Assembly (NCBI GenBank): GCA_033085395.1
Contig: JANQBS010000142.1
Coordinates: 1 to 64,000 of the forward strand
Direction of reading: 5' to 3'
DNA length: 64,000 nt
From: Xanthoparmelia taractica
Lineage: Eukaryota; Ascomycota; Lecanoromycetes; Lecanorales; Parmeliaceae
Shown here piece by piece: positions 33,467-45,458 of the stretch; position 1 is the first letter of the stretch; each line of letters opens with the position of its first letter. The notes under the pieces were generated by a model. The model was not told where the DNA came from. It saw only the letters and a list, made by a program, of their open reading frames with translations, and ran no database searches. A program made the position numbers and the translations under genes.

Positions 33467-34748
33467 GATCTGAGGATTTCGGTGTTCGAAGGTGGTTGGA
33501 GCGGGGGTGGTTGTGGTGTTGAAGTGTGTTCCAACGTGCAAGGTGTGTTGTACGCGAACTCGCTTCGGCTAGACCGCTGAGCACCTGGAGGCCACGGAAA
33601 AGGCTCGGCGCGGTGATATTGTGAGGGAGGTCAAGTAGGAATGTAGAAATCCAAGACGTGGAAGGATGAGTATAAAAAGAAGGATGAGGTATACTCGCAG
33701 CGTTGTGCGTGCGAGGTGTTCAAGCGATGACCACGATGACTGCCTTGCCAACGATCACAACAAATTGCAGTAGTCTGCCGATGCTGTTGACCGAAGTAGA
33801 CAGGTAAGAGGATGGAAGATCAAGAAATAGTATTTTTATGTATGATGGGTGGGCTTGGTCAAAGAAGCAGGTGATGGTGGTGAAGAAGAAGAGGAAGGAG
33901 AAGAAGGATGGAGTTTTGGGCAGTAAAGCAACGCCATGCACGTGATAAGGCTCGAGTGTCAAGCACGATGAAACTGGTGTTGTCGACACAAAAAAAGGAG
34001 GGGGTTGGTAATGTTGCCGGAGCGGAAAAAATTGGATAACTTCAAGCGTCAACACAGTTGCCGAAACAAGCTAGCCTGAACAAAGAGGCTTTGTCACCTT
34101 TCAGGCATATTATGTCACCGAACAAAGCCCGAGAATCTCGTGTTGAATGGGGACAAAGTCGCTTTGTGCTGGGTGCCTACAATCCTCGAAGGGAGGCTTC
34201 CTTAGGGAGTGGAGTAGATTGCAGGGACACCTTTGTTACTTACTCTTTCCTCTATCCGCCGGCTTCTCCTATTTCTTGACTGGTTTTGGTCACGTAGAAG
34301 CCGCATCGCCGTACGATGATTCATTGTACTCTCTCCTACCGTGGGAGTACCGCCATACCACTCTCTGAGGCTTCAAGTTGCTTAATCACCATGAAACGGG
34401 CGACAATATGAGGATCATTTGACTTCTGGAAAACTAGAAACGCTCCCATTAGCCCCTATCTTGTCTTTCTGTACCCTTCGTACGCCAAGCCTGGCGTTCT
34501 GCTGCCGTTAAGTCTTCTTGCGTGGTTATCATCAGCTGGATCTGTATCCAGCAAGACCGAGAACATACTGCATGACAGCAAGTAATAAAGTGGCTATCTC
34601 CAATGCGGTATGACAATATGGTGGTCCTCTGAAAGGTTCGTTATCAAATACTGTCTCCAGAGTGGCGCCAGCAACGTATTGAACACTCACATTTATACGG
34701 GCTCGAGATACTTACAGTATACCTGCTTCCAACTACCACCGCGGATCC
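33467..34748. other. Intergenic
   Basis: About 1.28 kb between the start of the coiled-coil gene and the end of the PQ-loop gene, both on the minus strand; promoter and leader of the former. No gene or RNA recognised. Confidence 0.5.
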
Positions 34749-35960
34749 TTAAAGCAGGTTTAAGTTTGTATCCTGTTTCTTGAAACCCGGTCTTGTCCTC
34801 GACGAAGCTGGGTTGCTTTCCATAGTCCCATAGTCAATCCCCTGCACATCTTCGCTACTTCCAGCAAGCTCCTCCTCGCATTTCACGTCGACACTTGTCT
34901 TAGCTCGCAGCTCTTTACCACTACCGTCTTCTCTATGTTGCAGTGCAGACATCCTCCTGGCTTCCCCCAATTCTAAATCTCTCGCTACAGTCAGACTGCC
35001 CCTCCTAGCAATTTCGTCACGTTCAACGTCTCTGGATGCTGCTATGCTGCCTTTTCTCCCTACCCCGACATGATATGACTCCGACTCAGGAAGCTCGTCG
35101 AAGTCTCGACCAGCGGCCTTCGCTGAAGCGCGGAGCTTGCGTGTACGGAAAAGCCAGATACCATGGGAGACGAAAATGCCGCCTTCGATAAAACTACAGA
35201 CAATGAAAAGACATCCGCCAAGAGGATCGAATATATTTTGAGCCACAACGCCCATAAGGGAGAAAAAGGCTCCGAGCCAGTCAATGGTGAGGAAAAGGAA
35301 ATTGATGCCGACAACTCTCCCTGATCGTTTCCAGAGCTCGAAGTAGGGAGGTAAAAGGCCTGCTGCGAGCAAAATCGCGGCGACAATGCCGACTAACATG
35401 ATGGGCCATGCAACCTGGCGGTCGTAAAGCGGTCTGAGAGTGAAGATTAAGACGGCTTCGACCCCTCCGAATGTTACCCCGACTACTGTTCCTAAGAGAA
35501 AGGCTCTCCATGTCGGCCATTTACTAGGATACGGCTTTGGTCAACGAAGGATCCTTGACGAGTTGTCTGGTAGACAAGCTTACTTATTGTATACCAAAAT
35601 CTGCCCCCAGCTAACCAGCGCAAGTGCGCAGAAGATCTGTGGCTGAATCTGGATTGGTATGTTGAAATTCTGAGACGTTAGCTACTCGTCCCGTCTCAAG
35701 CGTTTACCGGAGAGTTTACCTGAACAATTGCATACACTCCAAAGGGCACAGCCGCTGTATTCGTATTAGAACCGTTGGAGAAAAGACTTGTTCGGAACAC
35801 TACAGATAGCCCACAGGAACATCATCAAACCAGGCAAGCCATTTGTCTGCTTCTGCTTCCAATTGTACCATATCTGGGGTATTAATTGTATGCACCAGAA
35901 GACAGTGCCGATTGTACCGAGGATGTTAGCGGCTATGGGAATGCTGGTTTGGGGTGCCAT
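34749..35960 (-). CDS. PQ-loop repeat membrane protein
   Basis: Predicted 351 aa from four exons: 35,801-35,960, 35,720-35,754, 35,584-35,669 and 34,749-35,523 (introns 46, 50 and 60 bp). Splicing yields an unbroken seven-helix protein. PQ-loop 1 is VFWCIQLIPQIWYNWKQKQT followed by GLPGLMMFLWAIC; PQ-loop 2 is AAGLLPPYFELWKRSGRVVG with Pro-Pro in place of Pro-Gln. Relatives include lysosomal/vacuolar transporters of cystine and cationic amino acids (cystinosin, Ypq1-3) and Golgi or endosomal members. The tail after the last helix (about 130 residues, Ser/Arg/Glu-rich) is predicted cytosolic and ends in a basic, low-complexity sequence. The start MAPQTSIPIAANILG is the first ATG of the frame. 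Substrate and organelle are unproven. Confidence 0.85.
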
Positions 35961-36117
35961 GTTTAAAAAAGACTCTGTGCCATGCACATTGTTGAAAAGA
36001 TTGAGATAGGCACCGAGGGAAGATTTTGAGAAGGTTTTGTAGGAGATGGAGGGGCTTAATGTTTTCGACGCTTCTGGCACTGAAGATCTGTTCAACTAGG
36101 GATGACTTTATTGATCA

Positions 36118-36168
36118 GTACCACCTTAGTCACGAACCTACATGCCACGTTCGTGGCTAAGGCGGTAT
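36118..36168. repeat. Imperfect 20-bp hairpin upstream of the PQ-loop gene
   Basis: GTACCACCTTAGTCACGAAC (36,118-36,137) and the reverse complement of 36,149-36,168 differ at three positions, all transitions or G/C swaps, with an 11-base loop. It is likely a small inverted repeat or decayed element end. Confidence 0.75.
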
Positions 36169-38188
36169 GTAGATTCATGATCCAGGGACGCTAAGTGCAA
36201 CTCTATTACAGGAGCTCAGATATACTCAATGCCAAGAAGATGAGGTTTGAACCACGTCCAGGAAATATTCTGCTCCCGCTAGCTTTTAAGCGTATTGCTG
36301 ACAGCTCTCAGGGAAGTCGGAAGCACCTTGGATGAAGATGATGAGATCCAAAAGGGTACAGCGATTACTAAGTGAGACATCTTACCGGAGAGTGTATGCT
36401 CAGTCCAAAATCATTTCCTGGGAGCACTCACTTTGCCTCGAAGATGATCTCTGTGGCTGAACCCCATGCCAGGAAATCATCCGAACGCGGTGGCCTTCGA
36501 TAGCACCGTTCCTTTAAAGAACAAGCGATCCGGCGATGGCGTTGGTCCTATCAAAGTATACTGACCCTAGCTCGGAGTATACCCCAGCTTCTCACGCCCC
36601 GCTGCACGATTATTGCCCGCATCCTGATCTCTTGGTCAAAGCGTTTCCTTGAGACTTGTACTTCGTAGAGACCCAGGCTTATAGCGTAGATGCTAGGAGA
36701 AACATTGTCTTCAAGTCAAAGAACCCGAAGAGCCCGCTGGGACCGCTTCGAAATGGGTATAACCTCCGAGACTTATGCATGCATAGAATTAGGACTAAGC
36801 TCTTGCATAAATTGTCCGAGGATTCTGCAAGGTCAAGGTCAGCGGCTCAGCGGCGGAAAGAAAATTAACAATATGCCCACCTCACAATCTGATTGCAGAG
36901 CTTGATCACGTAGCAGAATGACTGGCAAAGTGAATTGGATCGTAGAGAATCCGTAGAATATTCCCTGACGCCTGTTCTTCTGAATTCAGAAAACAGTGCC
37001 CGTAGTAGGATGTACCACTTCACTCAGTCACATAACCCTGATTTCAAAATAAACGCGGTCCAATATGAACAGTAGCGGCACGTAGCTTGTTCTTGTAGAG
37101 AGATCACTGCAGAGCCAGTGAAGTCACTTTTTGTTCCCCGTAAGCGGAGCCTCAATTCACTGCTCCACGAAACCCATCCAAGAAAACTCACCCTGCCTCA
37201 TTCACCTCCCCCATCCACCCGTCAAACCTTTTAAAGAAACAATGCAAAAAGAAACCCAAAAAAAAAGAAAAAGATTATTGAAGAAGGCGTCTGAAGATTT
37301 TTGCAACCTCCGTGAATCGAACACGGACCTCCACCTATCTGATGGTTTTTTTTTTTTTTTTGGAAATCATTGAAGGGTGGAATCCTAACCATTGGACCAA
37401 GGAATATCAATATATCTAAAATCTTTCCCAAAAATACGAGTCACAGAGTCAAAGCACTGAAAATCTCAGGAAAGCACAATTCAATGTGAGAGAGAAAGAG
37501 AGAGAAAAGTTTCATTCATCAACAGGCCTCAAGGTTCTTAATTGACATAACACTCATTTACGTGACGGAAAAAAAAAGGAACGCGCAATCTAATGTGTGA
37601 GAGAAAGTTCGTTCATCCAACATACTTAATGACATAACGGCCATTTACACACACACTAGCAGCTATGCAGATTTTACTATCAGGGCAAGATGCCATATGT
37701 GATCATAAACGCTATGTATATGCACCATGTAGTCCAGCTGTAGATGCTTTGGTTACTAAGATTTGCAAGTATCCTTTTGGCCACTCCAAAACCACGCATT
37801 GTGTAAAAGACCCCTTTGTGAGCAAGCAACAACCCCAAGCGAGAATGTCCGGCACCAGAGAATGTGTATGCAAAGGGGGAATCATCGCAAAAACCTATGC
37901 TCCGGCAACCCACCCATCCCATTTGCAGATACCACACGGTTTTCTCTATATCCGATTACATGCAGTGACCCACGCCACATGCCTATAACCCAGCTTTTCC
38001 ATAGCCGTCGATTCCGGCTAGTCACGCCTGCACAACATAAAGGAATAGAAGGAAGATGTAGCAGCCGTCAAACAGGCTTGCTTGTGGAAGATAAATGACG
38101 CCGAAGCGCCTCGCCAAACCGGACCGATGATGTCACATAAGAGAGATGTTTGTCATTATTGATGCGTCGTTGGAGCCCATCAACTTCG
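36169..38188. other. Intergenic with a tRNA-Glu-like relic
   Basis: About 2 kb without a supported protein gene. Apart from the tRNA-like sequence at 37,302-37,407, I see only short frames without family resemblance. Confidence 0.55.
37302..37407 (-). tRNA. tRNA-Glu-like relic with interrupted anticodon loop
   Basis: The minus strand shows a D arm typical of tRNA-Glu (TGGTCCAATGGTTAGGATTC), an anticodon stem that can pair (CCACC with GGTGG, or TCCAC with GTGGA), and a perfect T arm (CCGTG TTCGATT CACGG). The 3' acceptor strand AGGTTGC is normal, but the 5' strand TATTCCT pairs with it only at its last three positions. The anticodon loop is split by an insert of about 35 bases containing A16 (T16 on the plus strand, 37,346-37,361), and the anticodon reads UUC only in one pairing register. 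It is probably a pseudogene. Confidence 0.55.
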
Positions 38189-39817
38189 TCAACGTCCGAA
38201 CATGTAATCCGAATACTGCGAGCCTTGGCCACCCCAGCCGCTCGTCATGCCTCCTGCATTGGGGCTACGCATAGGCATACCCATGCTTAAGTCACTCATT
38301 CCGAAATTGCTCATGCTGGCTGGGCTCATCAGGCCGTTCATGGTGCTGCCAGATGTATGCAGGCCCGGTGGGGCGGCTAACCCAGGTGGAGGACCGTTGG
38401 CTGTCGAAAACGGCTGAATACCTAAGCCATTTGCTCCTGGCATCGGCCCTGATGGCGACAAGGGTGTTTGTGGGCCCATTCCTCCCGGCTGGCCAGTTCG
38501 AACGCCGAGTGGGTTTTTGGAGAAACTCAATCGTATGCCACCTTTCACACTATTGTGGAGTGGGTGTCCGTAAAGCTCGTTGAGAGCTTTGGTCGCAAAC
38601 GATATGTCCTCAAACTCCACGAAGCACATCGGTCCATTTTGTTTCGTCCTAAAACACAACCTCTTGTAACCTCTTTGCTTCGAAAACATCGCCTTCAATT
38701 CATCCTCCGAGGTATCAATAGGAAGGTTGCCGACGTAAAGGGTATTGCATGGAGGATTTTGATCGGCAGGGTTGACGGGTGGATAATTGTGCCTCTGGTA
38801 GTGCTGGTTCGCTAATTGATAGGACGCATTCGGTCCTGTGTTGCTGATACTGTTTGGCGACATTGCAGAAGTAGGGCTTTGCAACGGTGCTGCACTGCGT
38901 GGTGATGCGAAGCCTGACATTGGAGGAGAGGTCGCGGTAGTGGTACTGAGTGACAAGCCAGCGAAGCGAGATGTAGGTGGCTGAGGGTTGGCGGGATGAC
39001 GTGAAAGCTGTCCTGACATATCATTCTTGGCGTAAGAAAGCGGGTCTTTAAGGAGGTCCCCCGGCTCGGCATCAATGTCATCTTCGCCGATCACTGACCT
39101 CCCTGACACCCTTTGTCGGTCACCCACCTGCTGCCCTATCGGTGACTGGGGAGAAAAGAAATTCGAGATTGGTGAAACAACACCGGAGCGTTCGGCTGTG
39201 GAATATGAATTACCATTGGTAAGCCCGGGCACTGCGTTCGGAGGCGATATTCGATCCATAGCTTGAAAGGTTCCATTGAAGCGGGATGATCGCGTTTGAC
39301 CACTAGATGATGCAGTGGAAGAGCTAGAATATGCTCTGTTGGAGGTCATGTCGGAATTTTGCCTACCAGGACCTAGGCTACTAGACGGGGAAAGGCGATA
39401 GATCTCAACTTGTATAGGCGGCTCGTTCGGGTTGTTCTGTTTTCCATTCAAAAGTGACTTAGCCTCCTCAGCAGCACCGTTACTGCGAAAGCGTGCTATA
39501 GCGGATAGATATCCCTGATTCGACGGAGAATCCGAGTTGACGAAGTCTGCACCTATGAAGTCTTTTGCAAACAGGAGCATCGTCCGAAGAGCTTCACCAG
39601 TTGTATGCCTCGGGAGCTTGCGAATGTAGATAGCTGCTACCGACTCCATTTCTGATCGACCAGAAGCTCTTTCGACTCCCAACGGAAAGCCTGAGGCACC
39701 CAAATCCGCGTCAAAAGGGTTATTATTTTGGCTGATGGGAGAGATTGCCTGCGAAGATGGCATTCGGTAGGGCTTCTGGCTCGGTCTATTGCCCAGCGCA
39801 TATCCTTCGACTGCCAT
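38189..39817 (-). CDS. Whi3-like RNA-binding protein with two RRM regions
   Basis: Predicted 542 aa from MAVEGYALGNRPSQKP; the frame is open about 42 codons further upstream without an ATG, so a spliced 5' exon is possible. An RRM-like domain lies near residues 60-130 (AAIYIRKLPRHTTGEAL..YLSAIARF). A clear RRM near 355-435 has RNP2 LYVGNLP and RNP1-like CFVEFEDISFA. Ser/Pro/Asn-rich linkers separate them, and the C-terminal tail is rich in Gly, Met and Pro. The order and the RRM sequence fit the Whi3/Mde5 family, which in yeast binds cyclin mRNAs and controls cell size and mating; in filamentous fungi relatives organise transcripts in multinucleate cells. Role here is by family only. Confidence 0.82.
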   Translation of the reverse strand: MAVEGYALGNRPSQKPYRMPSSQAISPISQNNNPFDADLGASGFPLGVERASGRSEMESVAAIYIRKLPRHTTGEALRTMLLFAKDFIGADFVNSDSPSNQGYLSAIARFRSNGAAEEAKSLLNGKQNNPNEPPIQVEIYRLSPSSSLGPGRQNSDMTSNRAYSSSSTASSSGQTRSSRFNGTFQAMDRISPPNAVPGLTNGNSYSTAERSGVVSPISNFFSPQSPIGQQVGDRQRVSGRSVIGEDDIDAEPGDLLKDPLSYAKNDMSGQLSRHPANPQPPTSRFAGLSLSTTTATSPPMSGFASPRSAAPLQSPTSAMSPNSISNTGPNASYQLANQHYQRHNYPPVNPADQNPPCNTLYVGNLPIDTSEDELKAMFSKQRGYKRLCFRTKQNGPMCFVEFEDISFATKALNELYGHPLHNSVKGGIRLSFSKNPLGVRTGQPGGMGPQTPLSPSGPMPGANGLGIQPFSTANGPPPGLAAPPGLHTSGSTMNGLMSPASMSNFGMSDLSMGMPMRSPNAGGMTSGWGGQGSQYSDYMFGR

Positions 39818-42314
39818 TGCGCGACGTTGTGCAAGAATGTATCGGCCTGGAATGTGAGGAGAGACTACTTGCGTACTTCTGTAGCTCGGTTGATTGGGGA
39901 CTGCAGTGCTGGTTGTGTAGAATATGACAGGTAGCGTGCACACTCTGGATTCTCGGCTTCCAGGAAGAGTAGGAGTGACTTTCCAGACTTCGCTCCGTCG
40001 CTGGTATGATTTCCACGTTGCTTGGCAGCTTCAGTTGGGCCGGTCGTAGCAATATGCGAACATTTCAACGTTCGAGGGCATTCGCAGGAGAGGGACAAGA
40101 TCTGTGCGACTTGCGCCCAGTCACCCGGTTTGAGGCTAACGAGGTGTGGGTAGGTCTGTCGAGCAGAGGATGCAATGACCTTTGGTTGCGGGAGTTTATG
40201 GAAGGGGAGCGTATACCAGAGGAGGCAGTCGAGAAGGGCGGCAGTGATTGAACGAGAACGAGCGTTATGGTTGTGGGGTGGGTGAGAGCGATGAGTCAAG
40301 GGAGAGAGAGGCGCGCTTGGGGAAATGGGTAAGAGGAAAAAATGCGACGGGGGCGGGGAAGAAGGGTGGTAGTGTGCGAGTGGTGTGGAAACTGTTGGCA
40401 GGGATCGAGGATGGCTTTCGATAACGGATGGCTGTTGATTCGCGCAGACGCTGGTAGCCTTCTTTTTCTCTTTTCCTTTACGTCTTCGGTGCGCCTTGCC
40501 TTGTCAGAAAAGCTCATTATGATGGAGTGAGGTAGCCTTGTATTGCTTGCGTACCTGGAGCTGACTTGGGTGGACCAATTGGATGAGGCTCTCCCGTGGG
40601 TGTGTGGGTGGGAGGTTGGCCCGAGTACCTCAAGGCGCAGCTTTTTTAGCAGTCGTGGGATGGGTTTTTTGGCCTGTGCCCCTCGGGAACGGACGATCTC
40701 GAGTTTTACTTAGGCTGACTAAAGTAGGCTGGGAAGATAGGTACCCGATAAAAAGATAGTCGATATTGGAAGGATTGGCTTGGCCAGATGCACCGGAATG
40801 GAGTTATCCAAAGGTGTAATGGTAATGGTACTGGAAAAATCAAAAAAGATGAGAAAAATGATGGGGTGAAAATATGCAGTGAAGGAGCAGAAAGATAAGG
40901 ATGGATGGAGAGATGAAAAAGTTGAGAAAGAAAAGAATTGAGGAAAAGAGGGAAAAGAAGGAGGAAGGTGGCTTCTTGACAAGCGGGATCCAACCTAAGA
41001 ACCCCAGGAATTCTAAGGCAGAGCTAAAGAGATTTGGCGGGGAGTCGCGGGTTCATGGTTTTTGGATGGGAGGAGGAAAGCTTTCCATTTGTTGCATCAT
41101 CTGGAGATGTGGGAAAATCCAAGACAGTGGTACAATCATTTAGCTGTCGCATAATAATAATAATAACAAAACGTACAGAAAGCGCAGCGTCGTGGAAGCA
41201 GATGTAAGTGGAGTCACAGTGCGATGAGATTGATATTGATATCGATGTAGTAGCGAGGACAATTTTGTGAAGCTCTACCCAGCCGGAGCAGCATGTGGGG
41301 GATTGCGTGAATATCGTCTCACAATCAAAGGTCTGACTGCTGCACCTTGCCGTAGCGGCAGGTACACTCCGTTTCTGGTTCCCCATTGTTACGTGATTCC
41401 TCATCCCCCCATTCAATTTACCCAGACAAAGCATTATCCATGTGCGATTATGGCTTCTTGCTGATTCTGTCAAGTAGATAATTGCTTTCCTCTCCATTTT
41501 CCCTCTCTTTCCTTTTTTCTCCTCTTCCTTTTTTGCTGTTTCTTTTTTAAAAAAAAGAGAAGGTACGAAATAAAAATAAAAGATACGAGATATGAGGTAC
41601 ATCGAGATCGTTATCACTGGTTACCCCGCCCTAAGCCTGGAGGAGCTTTCGTTGAGTCTGCCCCTCGCTCAAGGTCCCAGAAGAGTGATCCCTGTGCTTT
41701 TAAGCCTGCCAAGATATCCCCACTCTGCTCCCTGACTCGTCCATTGAGAGCACGCCAACAGACGCCTGAAAATGTCAGGCTAGCATTAATCCCAGGTGGT
41801 CGTTGATCAGGGCGTCCGCAATTGGCGGTAACCTGCAGCACTGGTGCGTCCCGACAGTTGGAGGTGCCGATGGTGGGAGCGCTATCAATGCCATCAACGG
41901 GTCACGAGGCGAGAGAAAGTGGGATGAAATTTGTGCTTTGGCAATTTTATCCACAATTTGCAGAATAATAAATGCAGACTTTGCAATCGGAGAAGAGGCC
42001 GCCGAGGCGGCATTTGCCTTTCGCCACAACGGATGATGATGATCTTTGCAGACGATAGAGAGCTATGACCAGGTGTTTGGGATGCCCCTTAGCGCATGAG
42101 CCCTGTATCGAAAACTACCAAGTACTTCTACTGTTGAAATTGATTGGTGGATTCATTCTGCGTCCATGCAATTGCGATATCATTCTAGATCTCCAAGATG
42201 GACAACAAAAAGATTTCGGAAAGTCGACCCGAGTGTACTCTAAATGTCTGCCGCGGTAGTCCTTCAGAGAATTGACAGCCAGTTCCATCTAAGGCAGGGT
42301 CGCCAGTAGAGCTC
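39818..42314. other. Long intergenic region, promoter/leader of the Whi3-like gene
   Basis: About 2.5 kb. The part next to the Whi3-like gene is probably its promoter and long 5' leader, perhaps with an unidentified non-coding or spliced first exon (40.0-40.5 kb). From 40.7 kb A/T- and purine-rich runs dominate. No further gene or RNA recognised. Confidence 0.5.
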
Positions 42315-43158
42315 TCAGTAATCTTGAACTCCAGTCTGGCCTGTAAGACCCTCAGCTCTACCAACATCTTGGTTACTTCCTTCAACCCAACTCGGCTCCT
42401 CCATTTCAAACCACCTTTCCTCCGCTTCCCTCTCTTGTACTACCCTATCATCATATTCTTCACTCCCGTCCACCTCCTTGTAGTCAAAATCCGGATCAGC
42501 ACCCCTTAGAAACATGAGCTCCATCTCTTTTCGCCATCTCTGTAGACCATCATCTTTGTTCTCCGGGACTTCATCCTTCTCCTCCATGATATCCCCAGAA
42601 GTGTCCCTGTTGTCTCTCCTCGATGTCGCCGAACGCTTTGGATTGGCAAAGGCATCCATCTTAGCTTCTGAGCGCCACAGGTCAGCTTCCAGCATACCCG
42701 AATAGCCCTTCTTGCGACCTTCGGCTTCACGTTCGCTAGAGGACTGGAAACGTCGGACGAGTCGGTCGTAGGCGAGAGGGTCTTGGTGCCATCAGTCACA
42801 AGCTCCATCACATTCGTGTGTATGGCAGACCTGCAAGCTCGAGAGATGGAGAGGAGAAGTATTCAGGATGTGTGTCCAAGTAGCGTTTTCTGCGGTTCTT
42901 GACTAGAATCCGCGCATCTTGGCTTCGGGAGCGAGAAGGCCATTTCGAGACATCAGTAGCCGCCCTTAATGTATGTTCCTGTTCGTGGTCATCTTCCAGC
43001 TTCGACGACAGCTCTCTAGCCATTGCAGATGCTGACATGAGCACTGATGGACTTTGTAATAGGACTGATGCTGCAAGTGGGATGGAGGGGGAATATGTAC
43101 CTAGACGTATTAGGCATAGCCCCCTGCGCGTCTCCCGTGTACATTTCTCCGCGTCCAT
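42315..43158 (-). CDS. CCDC97-like protein (CCD97 C-terminal domain)
   Basis: Exons 42,832-43,158 give about 109 codons (boundary at 42,831) and 42,315-42,781; the 49-bp intron is GTCTGC..AAG with a GACTGAT branch site. Total about 264 aa. Across the junction reads RKRYLDTHPEYFSSPSLELA then DPLAYDRLVRRFQSSSEREA, a segment typical of the family, followed by GYSGMLEADLWRSEAK and the acidic FLRGADPDFDYKEVDGSEEYDD with EAEERWFEME. Human CCDC97 associates with the SF3b part of the U2 snRNP and with arginine methylation of splicing factors; fungal roles are little known. The start ATG (MDAEKCTRE) is the first in frame, but homologues suggest that the N terminus could be shorter. Transcribed away from the spermidine-synthase-fold gene, 215 bp off. 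Confidence 0.78.
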
Positions 43159-43373
43159 TGTGCCACAATGGACAACAAGCTTGCCCTGCAACTCCACGCC
43201 GGGATACGTATTTTCAATAATGTGCCCAAGGATGAGGCAGCAGATCTTTCAGGTTCTAGTCAAGGACTTGTCATCAACTCTAGAACCAATCTAAAACACC
43301 CCTCGTGTGGCAGAGTGTCCATCAATCAAGTCTCGCTCCCTCACTTTCCCATACTGACTTCACATTATTCCAA

Positions 43374-45299
43374 ATGCCTCCACATCGTCAAAGAGCACAG
43401 GCACGAGCTCTAGCATTAACGCAAACTAAAATTGCTCCAAGAAGAGAATTGTGGTTGTATGCTCAACTCCTTCTCTCAATATTCGCGACTCTCTTCCTCG
43501 CTGCATTGTCTGCCGAAGTCTCCAAGCTCTCTCTGACTCCTGTCTATGGTTCAATACCGCCCATAGCAAGTCTCAATTGGCTACGAGGAAGCTTTGGGAG
43601 TGATCAACGCTACATCGCTATTGTCGTCTCCGTGTCCATGGCAAAAATGTTCTTCAGCAAGCGCACTTTAGGTTTCTCCAGACTTTTTGCAATTTGGGGC
43701 TGCTTCATCCCTCTTATACACTCAACTCTATACAGGATCAGTGGGAAACTTGGCCCTATTTGGGGCCCTCGCAGCACCTATCTTTTGACCTCTCTCCCTC
43801 TCTCCTGCCTCTCCCTGTTACATCTCGTGATTTCGATAGCGGAAACGTTTCCCCTTACGATCTTCGCTGAAGGTGCAGCAACCCGCAGCATGGAAGACTT
43901 CTGCAGCACTGCGCTCGGGACGCTTTTACTTACGAGCACTCTGTACCACTTTCTCACCCGACTTAGACTGTTTCTGGAGAATAGGCTCCCAATGTTTATA
44001 ATGATGGGATCTGGTGCGCATGCGGTGTTCAGCCGGTTCGGCCTTCAGACTGTAACGGCTCTCATGTATACGCTACTCGGCGCGTCAATCCAGCGGTTCA
44101 AGGTGATCTTCACCGCCATCCTACCATTATTTCACGTCCTATTTGTCTGTCCACATGTTCCATTGCCATATAATACAAACATACTCAACAGTACCTTACG
44201 AGCTGAAGGGTTGTCACTGGTGGCTCGCCAAGAATCCTTGACCGGCTACATCTCAGTATTGGACAATGTGAAGGAAGGATACCGCGTCATGCGTTGTGAT
44301 CATAGCCTCCTAGGCGGAGAATACCTCAGGAAGCCTGTTGGTTCAAGATACAACGAGCCGGTCTACACCATCTTTCTCACCTTGGAAGCGGTAAGGCTTC
44401 TAAAGACTAGACCGTCCGAAACTCAGCTACTTGCAACAAGCGAGCACAAATATGCTCTTGTCGTGTAGGTTTCCTACGATATAAATACAATACTTCTACT
44501 GATCCGCCTCCGTCTCTTAGAGGGTTGGGCATCGGTACAGCGCCAGCAGCACTCATAGCTCACGGAGTTCGGACAACGACGGTTGAGATCGATCCAGTAG
44601 TGCATGAATTTGCAACAAAGTACTTTGATCTCCCACAGAACCACACGTCTGTCATCGGAGACGCCATCAAGGTTGTTGGTGACATGCAGAAAGCCAAGGG
44701 GACGAGAAGTACGTACGATTACATCATCCATGATGTATTTACTGGCGGCGCAGAACCTATCAACCTTTTCACCAGGGAATTCATTATGCGTTTGAGCGAC
44801 CTACTTAGACCGGATGGGATCATTGCTATCGTAAGAATCTAAAAGACTCCATGGACAAGTCATCTGCCCTGCGTTCCTAGCTAACAAAGATCAGAATTAT
44901 GCGGGCGACCTGTATCTCCCCATCGCCGCCTCAGTCGTCCGCACCGTAGAATCCGTCTTCCCAAAATGCCGCTTGTATCGCGAATCAGCACCGCCCAAAG
45001 CTCCAGTAGCGACGGACTATACCAACATGGTCATGTTCTGCAGGAAAAGTCCCGAAGAGTTCACGTTTCGCGATCCAGTCGAAGCAGACTTTCTAGGCAG
45101 CCCGGCAAGGCGACGGCATCTCAAGCCGCAACATGAGATACCCGCAAGCTATTTCAAAGCGGGCCGACAGCATAAGGGAGAGGTTCTGAGACGAGGCCAA
45201 ATCAGTCGTGAGATGCAGGAGTCTACGATGGCTAGTGCGGCCGGGCATTGGTATCTTATGCGAACTGTTTTACCGGACGTTGTGTGGGGGAATTGGTGA
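43374..45299 (+). CDS. Membrane-anchored spermidine/spermine-synthase-fold protein
   Basis: Predicted 601 aa; exons 43,374-44,464, 44,521-44,830 and 44,895-45,299 (introns 56 and 64 bp, GTAGGT..TAG and GTAAGA..CAG). The N-terminal half is a membrane domain with six or more hydrophobic segments (LYAQLLLSIFATLFLAALSA to FKVIFTAILPLFHVLFVCP). The second half has the aminopropyltransferase/methyltransferase fold: GYISVLDN, MRCDHSLLGG, and across the intron the SAM-binding loop VGLGIGTAP with the acidic TVEIDPVVHEFA, then YDYIIHDVFTGGAEP. In polyamine synthases the last region carries the catalytic Asp. This fusion of helices and synthase domain occurs in filamentous fungi; the substrate is unknown, and polyamine synthesis should not be assumed. 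Confidence 0.83.
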
Positions 45300-45458
45300 T
45301 TCAGTCGAAGGACACTTGGCTAAAGTCACGACTTTAAATTTGACACTGTCACAATAACTATTAAGTGTTGTCGAATGTCTTATGACAGAGATTTCCCTCA
45401 ATTCCTGATGAACACTTACCGCAATATTTGTTGTGTTATATCAAAAATTAAAAAATAA

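Noticed and set aside
41024..41617. 197-codon minus-strand frame upstream of the Whi3-like gene
   Set aside because: Lys/Glu/Phe runs come from homopolymer-rich DNA; no conserved features.
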